From contig NZ_CP034328.1 of assembly GCF_003940805.1 (NCBI RefSeq), forward strand, positions 3,410,001-3,474,000: a DNA stretch of 64,000 bases. The letters run 5' to 3'. Under the pieces are notes generated by a model. The model was not told where the DNA came from, ran no database searches, and saw nothing but the letters and a program-made list of their open reading frames with translations. Source of the stretch: Tabrizicola piscis. GTDB lineage: Bacteria; Pseudomonadota; Alphaproteobacteria; Rhodobacterales; Rhodobacteraceae. The translations under genes were made by a program, and so were the position numbers. Shown piece after piece: positions 39,918 to 49,689 of the stretch (its first letter is position 1; every line of letters starts with the position of its first letter).

Positions 39918-40182
39918 AACGGGCCAAGCCTGCCATTCAATCCCATCGCATGCCCGGCAGGGGAAAGTTTTTCTGACCAGTTTGGATCACGGATTGGTTT
40001 CCCGGTTAACACAACATCTAGCGTAAACGGAAGTTCCCTTGCCTATAGCTTGAATACATTGGAGGCGTTTGGCCACAAGATGCTGGGTTTGAGACCCACC
40101 CCGAACAAGATGTCGGGTAGCTGGTCCCAATATTTCCCTTGATTTCCCATATGATCCCAGTCATTCCTTTCCTCACGACGAT

Positions 40183-40388
40183 GCGATGGGCAGTGATAGG
40201 CAGGGGCGGCCTCAAGACCCCGAACACAGGCGATAGGCAGCTTCATACAGGCAGCTCCATTTCATCGGCGAACAGAGATCCGGCGCGCGAGCGAGCAGAC
40301 ATCTCCCCCAGGTGGCGCGCGTAGCTGGACGCCCAGCGATGGGACAGCGGCGGATCGGGTAGTGGCAGCAACCCGATCCGCCTTTTTC
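40183..40388 (+). ncRNA. UpsM-like leader sRNA of the dcw cluster (5' end uncertain)
   Basis: In Rhodobacter sphaeroides the dcw message has a long 5' leader whose first part ends at a terminator and accumulates as the sRNA UpsM (about 206 nt). Here a strong terminator lies 50 bases before the preferred mraZ start and no gene lies in 39833-40437. The start given is an estimate from the known length; I could not pick a promoter with confidence. Confidence 0.55.
40349..40388 (+). terminator. Rho-independent terminator inside the mraZ leader
   Basis: GGCGGATCGGGT and ACCCGATCCGCC form a perfect 12-bp stem around AGTGGCAGCA, followed by TTTTTC. It should stop most transcripts before mraZ, producing the leader sRNA and limiting dcw expression. 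Confidence 0.9.
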
Positions 40389-40437
40389 ATTTCATCGCAT
40401 GGGTTTGGGACAGAAACTTGATAAGGCCGCGCAGGCG

Positions 40438-40947
40438 ATGGCAGAGGCGTTCAGAGGCGAGTTCTACCAGAAGGTAGATGCCAAGGGCCGGGTGTCGATC
40501 CCCGCTGCCTTTCGCCGCATTCTGGAAGCCGACGATCCGCCAAGCACCGAGTTTCCCCGTGCTCGCGTCTACATGATCTATGGTGGGGCCAACCGGAATT
40601 TCGTGGAATGCTACACCAAGGCGGGCGCTGACGCGCTGGCCGATGACATCAGCATGATGGACGAAGGTTCGGACGAGCGCGAACAGGTGGAGTTTGACCT
40701 GCTGGCCTGTTCGGTCATGGTTGAGGTTGAGCCTGATGGCCGTATCGTCTTGCCGCCGCGCGTGCGCGAGAAGGTGGGGCTGACGGGGGCCGATTTCGCC
40801 GGGGACGAGGCCGCGTTTCAGGGGCGCAACAACCGGTTCCGTCTCTATCGCCGCGACACCTATGACAGCGCCGTGGCGCAGCGCCCGAATGCCGGTGTCG
40901 ATGCGCTGGCCCTGCTTGGCCGGGCGAAGAAGGAGCGGGGAATGTGA
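40438..40947 (+). CDS. mraZ: Transcriptional regulator MraZ
   Basis: MraZ is the first dcw gene and an AbrB-fold DNA-binding ring protein. From [20 protein letters not shown] the protein has the family's two SpoVT/AbrB-like repeats ([15 protein letters not shown] and [15 protein letters not shown]). I chose the ATG at 40438; an in-frame ATG at 40399 exists, but it sits 11 bases after the terminator tail and lacks a ribosome site. Overlaps rsmH by four bases. It probably binds the TGGGN boxes upstream. Confidence 0.9.
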   Translation: MAEAFRGEFYQKVDAKGRVSIPAAFRRILEADDPPSTEFPRARVYMIYGGANRNFVECYTKAGADALADDISMMDEGSDEREQVEFDLLACSVMVEVEPDGRIVLPPRVREKVGLTGADFAGDEAAFQGRNNRFRLYRRDTYDSAVAQRPNAGVDALALLGRAKKERGM

Positions 40948-41963
40948 TGCACCCCCGCGATGTGCTGCCCCGGGACGACATGGCCGCGCGCGATCCCCAC
41001 ATTCCGGTTCTTCTGCAACCGCTGCTTGCCGCCGTGGCCCCGGTTCGGGGCCTTTGGCTTGATGGCACGCTGGGTGCGGGCGGCTATACGCGCGGCTTGC
41101 TGGAGGCGGGCGCGGATTGTGTCATCGGGATCGACCGTGATCCGCTTGCGCTGCAGATGGCCGATGACTGGGCGGCGCCCTATGGGGACCGGGTGCGGCT
41201 GGTGGAGGGCACGTTTTCGGCGCTTGATACGCTTGCCGGTGAACCGCTTGACGGGGTGGTGCTGGATCTTGGCGTGTCCTCGATGCAGCTGGATCAGGCC
41301 GAACGCGGGTTTTCCTTCATGAAGGACGGCCCCTTGGACATGCGGATGAGCCAGTCTGGCGATAGCGCCGCCGATCTGGTCAATTCGGCCGAGGAAACCA
41401 CCCTGGCCGACATCCTGTATCACTATGGCGAAGAACGCGCCTCGCGCCGGATTGCGCGGGCGATCGTGGCGGCCCGCACGGCGGAGCCGATCACCACCAC
41501 CGCGAGGCTGGCCGAGATCGTGGCCAAATGCCTGCCGCGCCCGAAGCCGGGGCAAAGCCACCCGGCCACCCGCAGTTTTCAGGCCATTCGCATCGCGGTG
41601 AACACCGAATTCACCGAACTTGCCGAAGGCCTTGCCGCCGCCGAACGCGCGCTGAAGCCCGGCGGGTTGCTGGCGGTGGTCACGTTCCATAGCCTTGAGG
41701 ACCGGATCGTGAAGCGGTTCCTGCAGCTGGCCTCGGGGCATGAGGCGAATGCGAACCGCTATGCCCCCGCGAAGACCGACACCACCGCGCGGTTCGACCT
41801 TGTGACCCGCCGCGCTGTCGGGCCGGATGATGCCGAACTCGCGGCCAACCCCCGGTCGCGTTCCGCCAAGCTGCGCGTGGCGCGGCGGACGGAGGCCCCG
41901 GCGCTGCCGCTTGACCCGGCCGACCTTGGTGTGCCGCAGATCGTGAAGAAAGGCCGTCGCTGA
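40944..41963 (+). CDS. rsmH: 16S rRNA (cytosine1402-N4)-methyltransferase
   Basis: RsmH (MraW) methylates C1402 of 16S rRNA. The protein has [13 protein letters not shown], the AdoMet motif [35 protein letters not shown], and [14 protein letters not shown] with [15 protein letters not shown]. About 339 residues. A GTG at 40944 is eight bases after AAGGAG, an ATG at 40947 eleven bases after it; either may be used. Coupled to mraZ and ftsL by overlaps. Confidence 0.95.
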   Translation: MMHPRDVLPRDDMAARDPHIPVLLQPLLAAVAPVRGLWLDGTLGAGGYTRGLLEAGADCVIGIDRDPLALQMADDWAAPYGDRVRLVEGTFSALDTLAGEPLDGVVLDLGVSSMQLDQAERGFSFMKDGPLDMRMSQSGDSAADLVNSAEETTLADILYHYGEERASRRIARAIVAARTAEPITTTARLAEIVAKCLPRPKPGQSHPATRSFQAIRIAVNTEFTELAEGLAAAERALKPGGLLAVVTFHSLEDRIVKRFLQLASGHEANANRYAPAKTDTTARFDLVTRRAVGPDDAELAANPRSRSAKLRVARRTEAPALPLDPADLGVPQIVKKGRR

Positions 41964-42316
41964 TGCGCCCTGTGCTGTATGTCCTTAGCTTCCTTGCCCT
42001 TATCGCGCTTGGCTTTTGGGCCTACCGCGAGAACTATACGACGCAAGCCGCGTTGAAAGAGGTGGAAACCCTGCAACGCCAGATCGTTGGCCTGCGGGAG
42101 GCGCTGGCGCTGCAACGGGCCGAATGGGCTTATCTGAACCGCCCCGACCGGCTGCGTGAGCTTGCCACCGCCAACTTCGACCGGCTGGGCCTGTTGCCGA
42201 TGGAACCGGGCCAGTTCGGCACCCCGAACCAGATCGCCTATCCCCGCAGCGCTTTCCCCGAAATCGATATGCCCATCGACATTCAGGGCGATTTGCCGCT
42301 TGAGGAGGGTCTCTGA
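41963..42316 (+). CDS. ftsL: Cell division protein FtsL
   Basis: 117-residue bitopic membrane protein: short N-terminus, helix VLYVLSFLALIALGFWAY, then a periplasmic coiled coil (KEVETLQRQIVGLREALALQ) and YLNRPDRLRELAT. FtsL forms the FtsQLB complex that activates FtsWI. Low sequence conservation is usual, so position between rsmH and ftsI decides the call. ATG overlaps the rsmH stop. Confidence 0.88.
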   Translation: MRPVLYVLSFLALIALGFWAYRENYTTQAALKEVETLQRQIVGLREALALQRAEWAYLNRPDRLRELATANFDRLGLLPMEPGQFGTPNQIAYPRSAFPEIDMPIDIQGDLPLEEGL

Positions 42317-42318
42317 CG

Positions 42319-44124
42319 ATGCGCACCCCCTTGCGACCTTTGGCCCGCATCCTGCAGGCACGCGAAGACGGGCTGAACCCCGACAGCATCGAAAAGGAAA
42401 ACCTGCGGCTGCGGCATGAGGCGATGCGCGAAAAGGCGCGGGGCCGGGCCGAGTTCCGCCTGTTGATCCTGTGTGCCAGCTTTGTGCTGGCTTTCGGCGC
42501 GATCGGAACCCGCATGGGCCTGATGGCGGCGGCGGTACCGATGGAGCCGCGCGTCAGCGCCCCGGGGGCCGAGATCATCGCCCAGCGGGCCGATATCACC
42601 GACCGCAATGGCCGCATCCTTGCCACCAACATGACCACCCACGCGCTTTATGCGCACCCCAAGGTGATGGTGGACCCTAAGGGAGTGGCAGTGAAACTGG
42701 CCGAGATTTTCCCCGACCTTGACGCCGCCGCGCTGGAGCGCCGCTTTACTGACGGGCGCAGCTTTGTCTGGATCCGCAAGGTCCTGTCGCCGGAACAGAT
42801 GCAGCTGGTGCATGAAATCGGCGACCCTGGCCTGTTGTTCGGCCCGCGCGAGATGCGGCTTTACCCCAACGGGATGCTGGCCGCGCATGTGCTTGGCGGC
42901 ACGTCCTTTGGGGCGGAAGGTGTGCATTCGGCCGAAGTCATCGGCACCGCCGGGGTCGAAAAGGCGCTGGATGCGCGTCTGCGTGACCCGGCGCAGGGCG
43001 GAAAGCCCCTGACCCTGTCGCTGGACCTGACGATCCAGTCCACGGTCGAAGAGGTCCTTTATGCCGGCATGACCATGCTGAACGCGAAGGGCGCGGCTGC
43101 GATCCTGATGGATGTGCGCACGGGGGAGATCATCTCGCTCGCCTCGCTACCGACGTTCGATCCGAATGACCGGCCCGCGCCGATTGTGGACAAGAATGCC
43201 GAACCCGGTGACAGCCCGCTGTTCAACCGCGCGGTGCAGGGGGTTTATGAGCTTGGGTCGACCTTCAAGATCTTCGCTGCCGCGCAGGCGATGGAGCTTG
43301 GGCTGGTTACCCCGGACAGCATGGTTGATGCCAATGCGCCGATGACCTGGGGCCGCCACCGGATCAAGGAGTTCGAGGGCAAGAACTATGGTCCGCTGCT
43401 GTCGGTCAGCGATGTCATTGCCAAATCATCGAACGTCGGCACTGCGCATATCGCGCTGATGATCGGGCCCCTGCGCCAGCAGGCCTTTCTGAAGGCGCTT
43501 GGCTTTTTCGAGCCGACTCCGCTGGAGCTGATCGAAGCCCCCGGAGCGCGCCCGCTGATCCCGAAGAAATGGCCCGAGATCGTGACCATCACCACCTCAT
43601 ACGGCCATGGCATGTCGGCCAGCCCGATGCACCTTGCCGCCGCCTATGCCGCGATTGCCAATGGCGGGGTGATGATCAAGCCCACGCTTTTGAAACGCGA
43701 GGGCCCCACCAGCGGCATCCGCGTGATGAGCGAGAAGACCGCGCTGGAAGCCGTCAGGATGCTGCGCCGCGTGGTCACCGAGGGCACGGCGTCGCTGGGT
43801 GAGGTTCCGGGGTATGAGGTTGCGGGCAAGACCGGCACCGCAGACAAGCCGAAGAAGTCGGGTGGCTATTATGACGACAAGGTGATCAACACTTTCGCCT
43901 CGGTCTTTCCGGCGTCGAACCCGCAATATGTGCTGATCGTGACGCTGGACGAACCCTTGGATACGGCTGGATCGGAACCCCGCCGCACTGCGGGTTGGAC
44001 GGCTGTTCCCGTCGCGGCCGAGATCATCCGCCGCGTCGCACCGCTGATGGGGCTGCGCCCCAAGCTTGACCCCCCTGCTCTTGAAGCCGCCGCACTCGAT
44101 GCGGTAACAGCCGCCAGCAACTGA
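42319..44124 (+). CDS. ftsI: Septal peptidoglycan transpeptidase FtsI (PBP3)
   Basis: Cross-links septal peptidoglycan with FtsW. One N-terminal helix (LLILCASFVLAFGAIGTRM), then the pedestal domain (ADITDRNGRILATN), then the transpeptidase with the active-site Ser in YELGSTFKIFAA (SxxK), SSNVGT (SxN) and AGKTGTADK (KTG). 601 residues, full length. Three bases after ftsL. The periplasmic domain faces outside. Confidence 0.96.
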   Translation: MRTPLRPLARILQAREDGLNPDSIEKENLRLRHEAMREKARGRAEFRLLILCASFVLAFGAIGTRMGLMAAAVPMEPRVSAPGAEIIAQRADITDRNGRILATNMTTHALYAHPKVMVDPKGVAVKLAEIFPDLDAAALERRFTDGRSFVWIRKVLSPEQMQLVHEIGDPGLLFGPREMRLYPNGMLAAHVLGGTSFGAEGVHSAEVIGTAGVEKALDARLRDPAQGGKPLTLSLDLTIQSTVEEVLYAGMTMLNAKGAAAILMDVRTGEIISLASLPTFDPNDRPAPIVDKNAEPGDSPLFNRAVQGVYELGSTFKIFAAAQAMELGLVTPDSMVDANAPMTWGRHRIKEFEGKNYGPLLSVSDVIAKSSNVGTAHIALMIGPLRQQAFLKALGFFEPTPLELIEAPGARPLIPKKWPEIVTITTSYGHGMSASPMHLAAAYAAIANGGVMIKPTLLKREGPTSGIRVMSEKTALEAVRMLRRVVTEGTASLGEVPGYEVAGKTGTADKPKKSGGYYDDKVINTFASVFPASNPQYVLIVTLDEPLDTAGSEPRRTAGWTAVPVAAEIIRRVAPLMGLRPKLDPPALEAAALDAVTAASN

Positions 44125-44136
44125 CGGGGTAAGGGC

Positions 44137-45618
44137 ATGACAGCGCGCGCGACACGGCTATCGGACCTCGGGCTGACGGCCCGCGCCGGACGCGACCCGG
44201 CGCTGTCCGGGTTGACCGCCGACAGCCGGGCGGTACGGGCGGGGATGCTGTTCGCGGCGCTGCCCGGCACGGCCACCCATGGCGCGCATTTCATCGGCAC
44301 GGCGCTGGAGCAGGGCGCGACCGCCATCCTGACGGATGCCGAAGGTCTGCGCATGGCGGCGGACCTGCTGGCGGACACGGACACCGCGATTGTCGTGGCC
44401 GAAGACCCGCGCGCGGCGCTGGCCTGTGCGGCCGCCCTGTGGTTCGGCTCACAACCCGAAACGATGGTGGCCGTGACCGGCACCAACGGCAAGACCAGCG
44501 TGGCAACCTTTACCCGCCAGATCTGGTCGGCCCTCGGCCATGCGGCGATCAACATCGGCACCACCGGGATCGAAGGCGCGTGGTCCGCGCCGTCAAGCCA
44601 CACCACCCCGGATGCGATCACGCTGCAGAAGCTGCTGGCCGCCGCAGCGGAAGGGGGCATCACCCATGCCGCGATGGAGGCGTCGTCCCACGGGCTTGAC
44701 CAGCGCCGTCTGGATGGTGTCCGGCTGAAGGTGGCGGGTTTCACCAACCTGACGCAGGACCATCTGGATTATCATGGCACAATGGCGGCCTATCTCGCGG
44801 CCAAGGCCCGGCTGTTCACCCGGCTTTTGCCGGAAGACGGCATTGCCGTGGTGAACCTTGACGGGGCGAAGGGGTCGGACATGGCCGAACTGGCCTTGGC
44901 CCGGGGCTTGCGCGTGCTGACCGTGGGCAAGGGGCAGGGGGCAGACCTGCAGATCGCTGCAACCCGCCCCGATGCCACCGGGCAAGAGGTGCGCTATCTG
45001 TGGCAGGGCCGCGCGTTTCAGACCCGGCTGGCCCTGATCGGCGCCTTTCAGGCCGAGAATGTCGCCGTGGCCGCCGGCCTTGCCATCGCGGCAGGTGATG
45101 CACCCGAGGCGGTGCTGGCGACGCTTCCGCGCCTGACGGGGGTGCGGGGGCGGATGCAACTGGCCGCCACGCGGCGCAACGGGGCGGCGGTCTATGTCGA
45201 TTACGCCCATACGCCGGATGCGGTTGAAACCGCGCTGAGGGCGCTGCGCCCGCATGTGATGGGCCGCATCATCATTGTCTTTGGCGCCGGGGGCGACCGC
45301 GACCGCAGCAAGCGGCCCCTGATGGGCGAGGCGGCCCGCAAACATGCCGATGTGCTTTATGTCACCGACGACAACCCCCGCACCGAAGACCCTGCCGCGA
45401 TCCGCGCTGCCGTCATGGCCGCCTGTCCCGAGGCGAATGAGGTGGGCGACCGGGCCGAGGCGATCCTGCGCGCGGTGGATGCGCTGTTGCCGGGCGATGC
45501 CCTGCTGATTGCGGGCAAGGGGCATGAAAGCGGCCAGATCATCGGGACGGACGTTTATCCCTTCGACGATGTCGAACAGGCCAGCGTTGCTGTCGCCGCA
45601 CTGGACGGGGTGATCTGA
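44137..45618 (+). CDS. murE: UDP-MurNAc-tripeptide synthetase
   Basis: MurE adds the third residue, normally meso-diaminopimelate in Gram-negatives. GTNGKTSVATFTRQ is the P-loop, AAMEASSHGLDQRRLDGVRL and FTNLTQDHLDYHGTM follow, and the C-terminal domain has the DAP-selecting DNPRTEDP. The exact DNPR motif supports meso-DAP rather than lysine. 493 residues. Stop overlaps the murF ATG. Confidence 0.96.
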   Translation: MTARATRLSDLGLTARAGRDPALSGLTADSRAVRAGMLFAALPGTATHGAHFIGTALEQGATAILTDAEGLRMAADLLADTDTAIVVAEDPRAALACAAALWFGSQPETMVAVTGTNGKTSVATFTRQIWSALGHAAINIGTTGIEGAWSAPSSHTTPDAITLQKLLAAAAEGGITHAAMEASSHGLDQRRLDGVRLKVAGFTNLTQDHLDYHGTMAAYLAAKARLFTRLLPEDGIAVVNLDGAKGSDMAELALARGLRVLTVGKGQGADLQIAATRPDATGQEVRYLWQGRAFQTRLALIGAFQAENVAVAAGLAIAAGDAPEAVLATLPRLTGVRGRMQLAATRRNGAAVYVDYAHTPDAVETALRALRPHVMGRIIIVFGAGGDRDRSKRPLMGEAARKHADVLYVTDDNPRTEDPAAIRAAVMAACPEANEVGDRAEAILRAVDALLPGDALLIAGKGHESGQIIGTDVYPFDDVEQASVAVAALDGVI

Positions 45619-47057
45619 TGGCGCTCTGGACCTCCACCGACGCCGCTGCCGCCACGGGGGGGCAAAGCACTGCCGATTGGCAGGCGAATGGCGTGTCGAT
45701 CGACACGCGGACTTTGCAGGCGGGCGATCTGTTCGTCGCCCTGAAGGCCGACCGGGATGGCCATGATTTCGTGGCCACAGCGCTGGAAAAGGGGGCTGCC
45801 GCAGCGCTTGTCAGTCATGTTCCCGAAGGCGTCAGCCCGACCGCCCCGCTGTTGATCGTGCCCGATGTCCTGAAGGCGCTGGAGGCTTTGGGCCGCGCCG
45901 CCCGGGCCCGGACCGACGCCCGCGTGGTGGGCATCACCGGATCGGTCGGCAAGACCTCGACCAAGGAAATGCTGCGCGCGATCTTGTCAGGCCAGGGTCG
46001 GACCCATGCCGCCGAGGCGAGCTACAACAACCATTGGGGCGTGCCGCTGACCTTGGCCAGAATGCCCGCCGACACCCAGTTTGCCGTGATCGAGATCGGG
46101 ATGAACCACCCCGGAGAGATCGCGCCGCTGGCCCGGTTGGCAAAGCTGGACGTGGCGTTGGTCACCACTGTCGCCCCCGCGCATCTGGAGGCGTTTGACA
46201 GCATTGAAGGCATCGCCCACGAAAAGGCGTCGATCTTTGACGGGCTGATCCCCGGCGGCACCGCGATCTTCAACGCCGACATCGCCACCACCCCGATCCT
46301 GCGGCAGAAGGCTCAAGGTCTTGGTGCCCGGACGCTGTCTTTCGGCGCGGGTCCGGACGCGGACTGGCGGCTGCTTGACACGCGCCTGAACGAAGACACC
46401 ACCGTTGCCCGGGCCACATGTCGGGGCGAGGCGCTCTTGTTCAAGGTCGCCAGCCCTGGGCGCCATTTCGCGCTGAACGCCCTTGCCGCCCTTGCCGCTG
46501 CCGAGGCGCTGGGTGCCGATCCGACGATCTCTGCCTGTGACCTTGGGCTTTGGCAGCCACCGCCCGGGCGCGGTCAGCGTGAGCGCGTCATCCTAGATCT
46601 GGTGGAAGAGACGTTTTTCGACCTGATCGACGACGCCTTCAACGCCAACCCTGCCTCGCTGGCGGCAGCCCTTGACGTGCTGATTGCCGCCCGGCCCACC
46701 GACGGCATCGGCCGGGTCGGTGGCGGCCGCCGCATCGCCATCCTTGGCGACATGCTGGAGCTTGGCCCGACCGAGGCTGCCCTGCATGCCGAGATTGCCC
46801 GCCATCCCGGTCTGTCGGCGATCCATGTCATCCATTGCGTCGGCCCCCGGATGAAGGCGTTGCATCAGGCCCTGCCGCGCGCCCAGCGTGGCGAATGGGT
46901 GCCAACGGCTGCCGACCTTTTGCCGCGCGCCCGGGTGTTGATCGACGCGGGCGACATCCTTCTGGTCAAGGGCTCGAAGGGTTCGAAGGTCAGCCTGATC
47001 GTTGACGCGCTGCGGAAAATGGGGCAGGGGACTGCGCCGATAGAAGGAACCCCCTAA
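45618..47057 (+). CDS. murF: UDP-MurNAc-tripeptide-D-alanyl-D-alanine ligase
   Basis: MurF adds the D-Ala-D-Ala dipeptide made by Ddl. GITGSVGKTSTKEML is the P-loop, EIGMNHPGEIAPLA and VVTTVAPAHLEAFDSIEGIAHEK (read in parts) are MurF-specific, and FDLIDDAFNANPASL is the C-terminal substrate motif. 479 residues. Adjacent to mraY with no gap. Confidence 0.96.
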   Translation: MALWTSTDAAAATGGQSTADWQANGVSIDTRTLQAGDLFVALKADRDGHDFVATALEKGAAAALVSHVPEGVSPTAPLLIVPDVLKALEALGRAARARTDARVVGITGSVGKTSTKEMLRAILSGQGRTHAAEASYNNHWGVPLTLARMPADTQFAVIEIGMNHPGEIAPLARLAKLDVALVTTVAPAHLEAFDSIEGIAHEKASIFDGLIPGGTAIFNADIATTPILRQKAQGLGARTLSFGAGPDADWRLLDTRLNEDTTVARATCRGEALLFKVASPGRHFALNALAALAAAEALGADPTISACDLGLWQPPPGRGQRERVILDLVEETFFDLIDDAFNANPASLAAALDVLIAARPTDGIGRVGGGRRIAILGDMLELGPTEAALHAEIARHPGLSAIHVIHCVGPRMKALHQALPRAQRGEWVPTAADLLPRARVLIDAGDILLVKGSKGSKVSLIVDALRKMGQGTAPIEGTP

Positions 47058-48140
47058 ATGTTTTTCTGGCTGACCGAGTTTTCTGACGGCGGGGGCTTCT
47101 TCAACCTCTTCGCGTATATCACCTTTCGCGCCGGTGGGGCCTTTGTCACCGCGCTGATCTTCGGGTTCCTGTTCGGTCAGCCGCTGATCGACCTGTTGCG
47201 CCGCAAGCAGGGCAAGGGCCAGCCGATCCGCGATGACGGGCCGCAATCGCACCTGTCCAAGGCGGGCACGCCCACGATGGGCGGGCTTCTGATCCTGTCG
47301 TCGCTGCTGTTTTCCACGCTGTTTTGGGCGCGGCTGGACAACCCCTATGTCTGGATCGTCCTGCTGGTTACCCTTGCCTTCGGACTGATCGGCTTTGCCG
47401 ACGACTATGCCAAGGTGTCCAAGCAGAACACCAAGGGCGTCTCGGGCAAGGTCCGGATGGGCCTTGGCCTGTTGATCGCGGCGCTGGCCACCTATGCCGC
47501 GTCGATGTTCCACCCGGAGGCCCTTGCAAACCAGCTGGCCTTCCCCTTGTTCAAGGACCTGCTTCTGAACCTGAGCCTGTTCTTCATCCCCTTCGGCATG
47601 ATCGTGATCGTGGGGGCGGCGAATGCGGTGAACCTGACCGACGGGCTGGATGGGCTGGCCATCATGCCGGTGATGATCGCAGGCGTGACGCTGGGCATCA
47701 TCGCCTATGTCGTCGGGTCAAGCGCGATTGCGACTGACCTTGGCGTCCACGCGGTCCCCGGCACGGCCGAGCTTTTGATCTTTACCGCGGGCCTCTTCGG
47801 CGCGGGGCTTGGCTTTCTGTGGTACAATGCCCCCCCGGCGGCGGTGTTCATGGGGGATACCGGGTCACTGGCATTGGGCGGCGCGCTGGGGGCGATTGCC
47901 GTCTGCACCAAACACGAGATCGTGCTGGCCATCGTCGGCGGGCTGTTCGTCGTCGAAGCGCTGAGCGTGATCATTCAGGTGCTGTACTACAAGCGCACCA
48001 AGAAGCGGATCTTCCTGATGGCACCGATCCACCACCATTTCGAAAAGAAGGGCTGGGCCGAGCCGCAGATCGTCATCCGCTTCTGGATCATCAGCCTGAT
48101 TCTGGCCGTGATCGGTCTGGCAACGCTGAAGGTCCGGTAG
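47058..48140 (+). CDS. mraY: Phospho-MurNAc-pentapeptide translocase
   Basis: MraY forms lipid I on undecaprenyl phosphate. The 360-residue membrane protein has ten helices and the cytoplasmic loops with [64 protein letters not shown] and [19 protein letters not shown], the last with the catalytic HHH. Directly after murF. Confidence 0.97.
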   Translation: MFFWLTEFSDGGGFFNLFAYITFRAGGAFVTALIFGFLFGQPLIDLLRRKQGKGQPIRDDGPQSHLSKAGTPTMGGLLILSSLLFSTLFWARLDNPYVWIVLLVTLAFGLIGFADDYAKVSKQNTKGVSGKVRMGLGLLIAALATYAASMFHPEALANQLAFPLFKDLLLNLSLFFIPFGMIVIVGAANAVNLTDGLDGLAIMPVMIAGVTLGIIAYVVGSSAIATDLGVHAVPGTAELLIFTAGLFGAGLGFLWYNAPPAAVFMGDTGSLALGGALGAIAVCTKHEIVLAIVGGLFVVEALSVIIQVLYYKRTKKRIFLMAPIHHHFEKKGWAEPQIVIRFWIISLILAVIGLATLKVR

Positions 48141-48207
48141 CGACCCTGCCTCTACCGGTACGGTCGGCTAAAACACCGCGACGACCTGACCTTTTGGCCA
48201 AGCGCGA

Positions 48208-48235
48208 CAGGGGGCATTGCTGCCCCTTTCCCTTT
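48208..48235 (+). terminator. Weak hairpin between mraY and murD
   Basis: GGGGCA and TGCCCC pair around TTGC and are followed by TTTCCCTTT. In the only sizeable gap (144 bases) within the first dcw block it may reduce read-through into murD or set processing. Confidence 0.35.
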
Positions 48236-48284
48236 CGCCCATCCTCCCCTATCCCTGCCGGGGGGCAACAAGGGGGCGCGTGCC

Positions 48285-49685
48285 ATGATCCCGGTCAAGG
48301 GTTACTCAGGCCAACAGGTCGCTGTGCTTGGCCTTGGCCGGTCGGGCCTTGCCACGGCGGTGGCCTTGCAGGCCGGGGGGGCAGAGCCCCTGCTTTGGGA
48401 TGACAGCCCCGAGGCCCGTCTGAAGGCCGAGGCGGACGGCTTCACCCTGACCGACCTGACCCGCCACGGTGCGTTGGACGGCGTGGCGGCGCTGATCACC
48501 TCGCCCGGGATCCCGCATCTTTATCCGGCGCCCCATCCGGTGATTGCCCGCGCCTTTGCCGCGGGGGTGCCGGTCGACAATGACATCGGCCTGTTCTTCC
48601 AAAGCGCCGCCTCGTCGGAATGGGCCGAGATGGAGACGCCGCCGAAAGTGGTGGCCGTGACGGGATCGAACGGCAAGTCCACCACGACCGCCCTGATCCA
48701 TCATATCCTTGAGGTCGCGGGCCGCCCCACCCAGATGGCGGGCAATATCGGGAAAGGCGTGCTGTCCATCGACCCGCCGCTGGACGGTGAGGTGGTGGTG
48801 CTGGAGCTGTCCAGCTACCAGACCGAACTGGCCCGCGCGCTGACGCCGGATGTGGCAGTGTTCACCAACCTGTCCCCGGATCATCTGGACCGCCATGGCG
48901 GCATGGGCGGCTATTTCGCGGCCAAGGCGCGGCTGTTCACCCAAGGCGGGCCGGACCGGGCCGTCATCGGCGTGGATGAGGCCGAGGGGTGGTTTCTGGC
49001 CGGGCAGATGGCGCAGGGGCCGATGGATGACCGGGTGATCCGCATCTCCTCGGGGCAGAAGCTGGAGGGGTTCGGCTGGTCGGTCTTCGTCCGCAAGGGG
49101 TTTCTGGCCGAATGGCGCAAGGGGCGGCAGGTGGCCAGCGTCGACCTGCGCGAGGTGAAGGGTCTGCCCGGGGCGCACAACCACCAGAACGCTTGCGCGG
49201 CCTATGCGGCCTGCCGGTCGCTTGGGCTGGCACCCAAGCTGATCGAGGGCGCGCTGCACAGCTTTGCCGGATTGCCGCACCGCAGCCAGCTGGTGGGCGA
49301 AAAGGGCGGGGTCCGGTTCGTGAATGACAGCAAGGCCACCAATGTGGATAGCGCGGCGAAGGCGCTGCAAGCCTTTCCGAAGATCCGCTGGATCGCCGGG
49401 GGGCTAGGCAAGGATGGCGGGATTGCCGGGCTGAAGCCGCATCTTGGTTCGGTCGTGAAGGCCTATCTGATTGGCCATTCCGCCCGCGATTTCGCGCTGC
49501 AGCTTGGCGACACCCCGCATGAAATCTGCGAGACGATGGAGCGTGCGGTTGCCCGCGCGGCGGCTGAGGCTGTGGCGGGTGATGTGGTCCTGCTGGCCCC
49601 GGCGGCGGCGAGTTTCGACCAGTACCCGAACTTTGAAAAGCGGGGCGAGGATTTCACCGCGCAGGTCAGGGCGCTGATCGGCTGA
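48285..49685 (+). CDS. murD: UDP-MurNAc-L-alanine-D-glutamate ligase
   Basis: MurD adds D-glutamate. N-terminal [20 protein letters not shown]-loop [17 protein letters not shown], then [28 protein letters not shown] and [17 protein letters not shown] in the C-terminal domain. 466 residues. It ends the first dcw block; five bases later a convergent unrelated gene begins. Confidence 0.96.
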   Translation: MIPVKGYSGQQVAVLGLGRSGLATAVALQAGGAEPLLWDDSPEARLKAEADGFTLTDLTRHGALDGVAALITSPGIPHLYPAPHPVIARAFAAGVPVDNDIGLFFQSAASSEWAEMETPPKVVAVTGSNGKSTTTALIHHILEVAGRPTQMAGNIGKGVLSIDPPLDGEVVVLELSSYQTELARALTPDVAVFTNLSPDHLDRHGGMGGYFAAKARLFTQGGPDRAVIGVDEAEGWFLAGQMAQGPMDDRVIRISSGQKLEGFGWSVFVRKGFLAEWRKGRQVASVDLREVKGLPGAHNHQNACAAYAACRSLGLAPKLIEGALHSFAGLPHRSQLVGEKGGVRFVNDSKATNVDSAAKALQAFPKIRWIAGGLGKDGGIAGLKPHLGSVVKAYLIGHSARDFALQLGDTPHEICETMERAVARAAAEAVAGDVVLLAPAAASFDQYPNFEKRGEDFTAQVRALIG

Positions 49686-49689
49686 CGGG

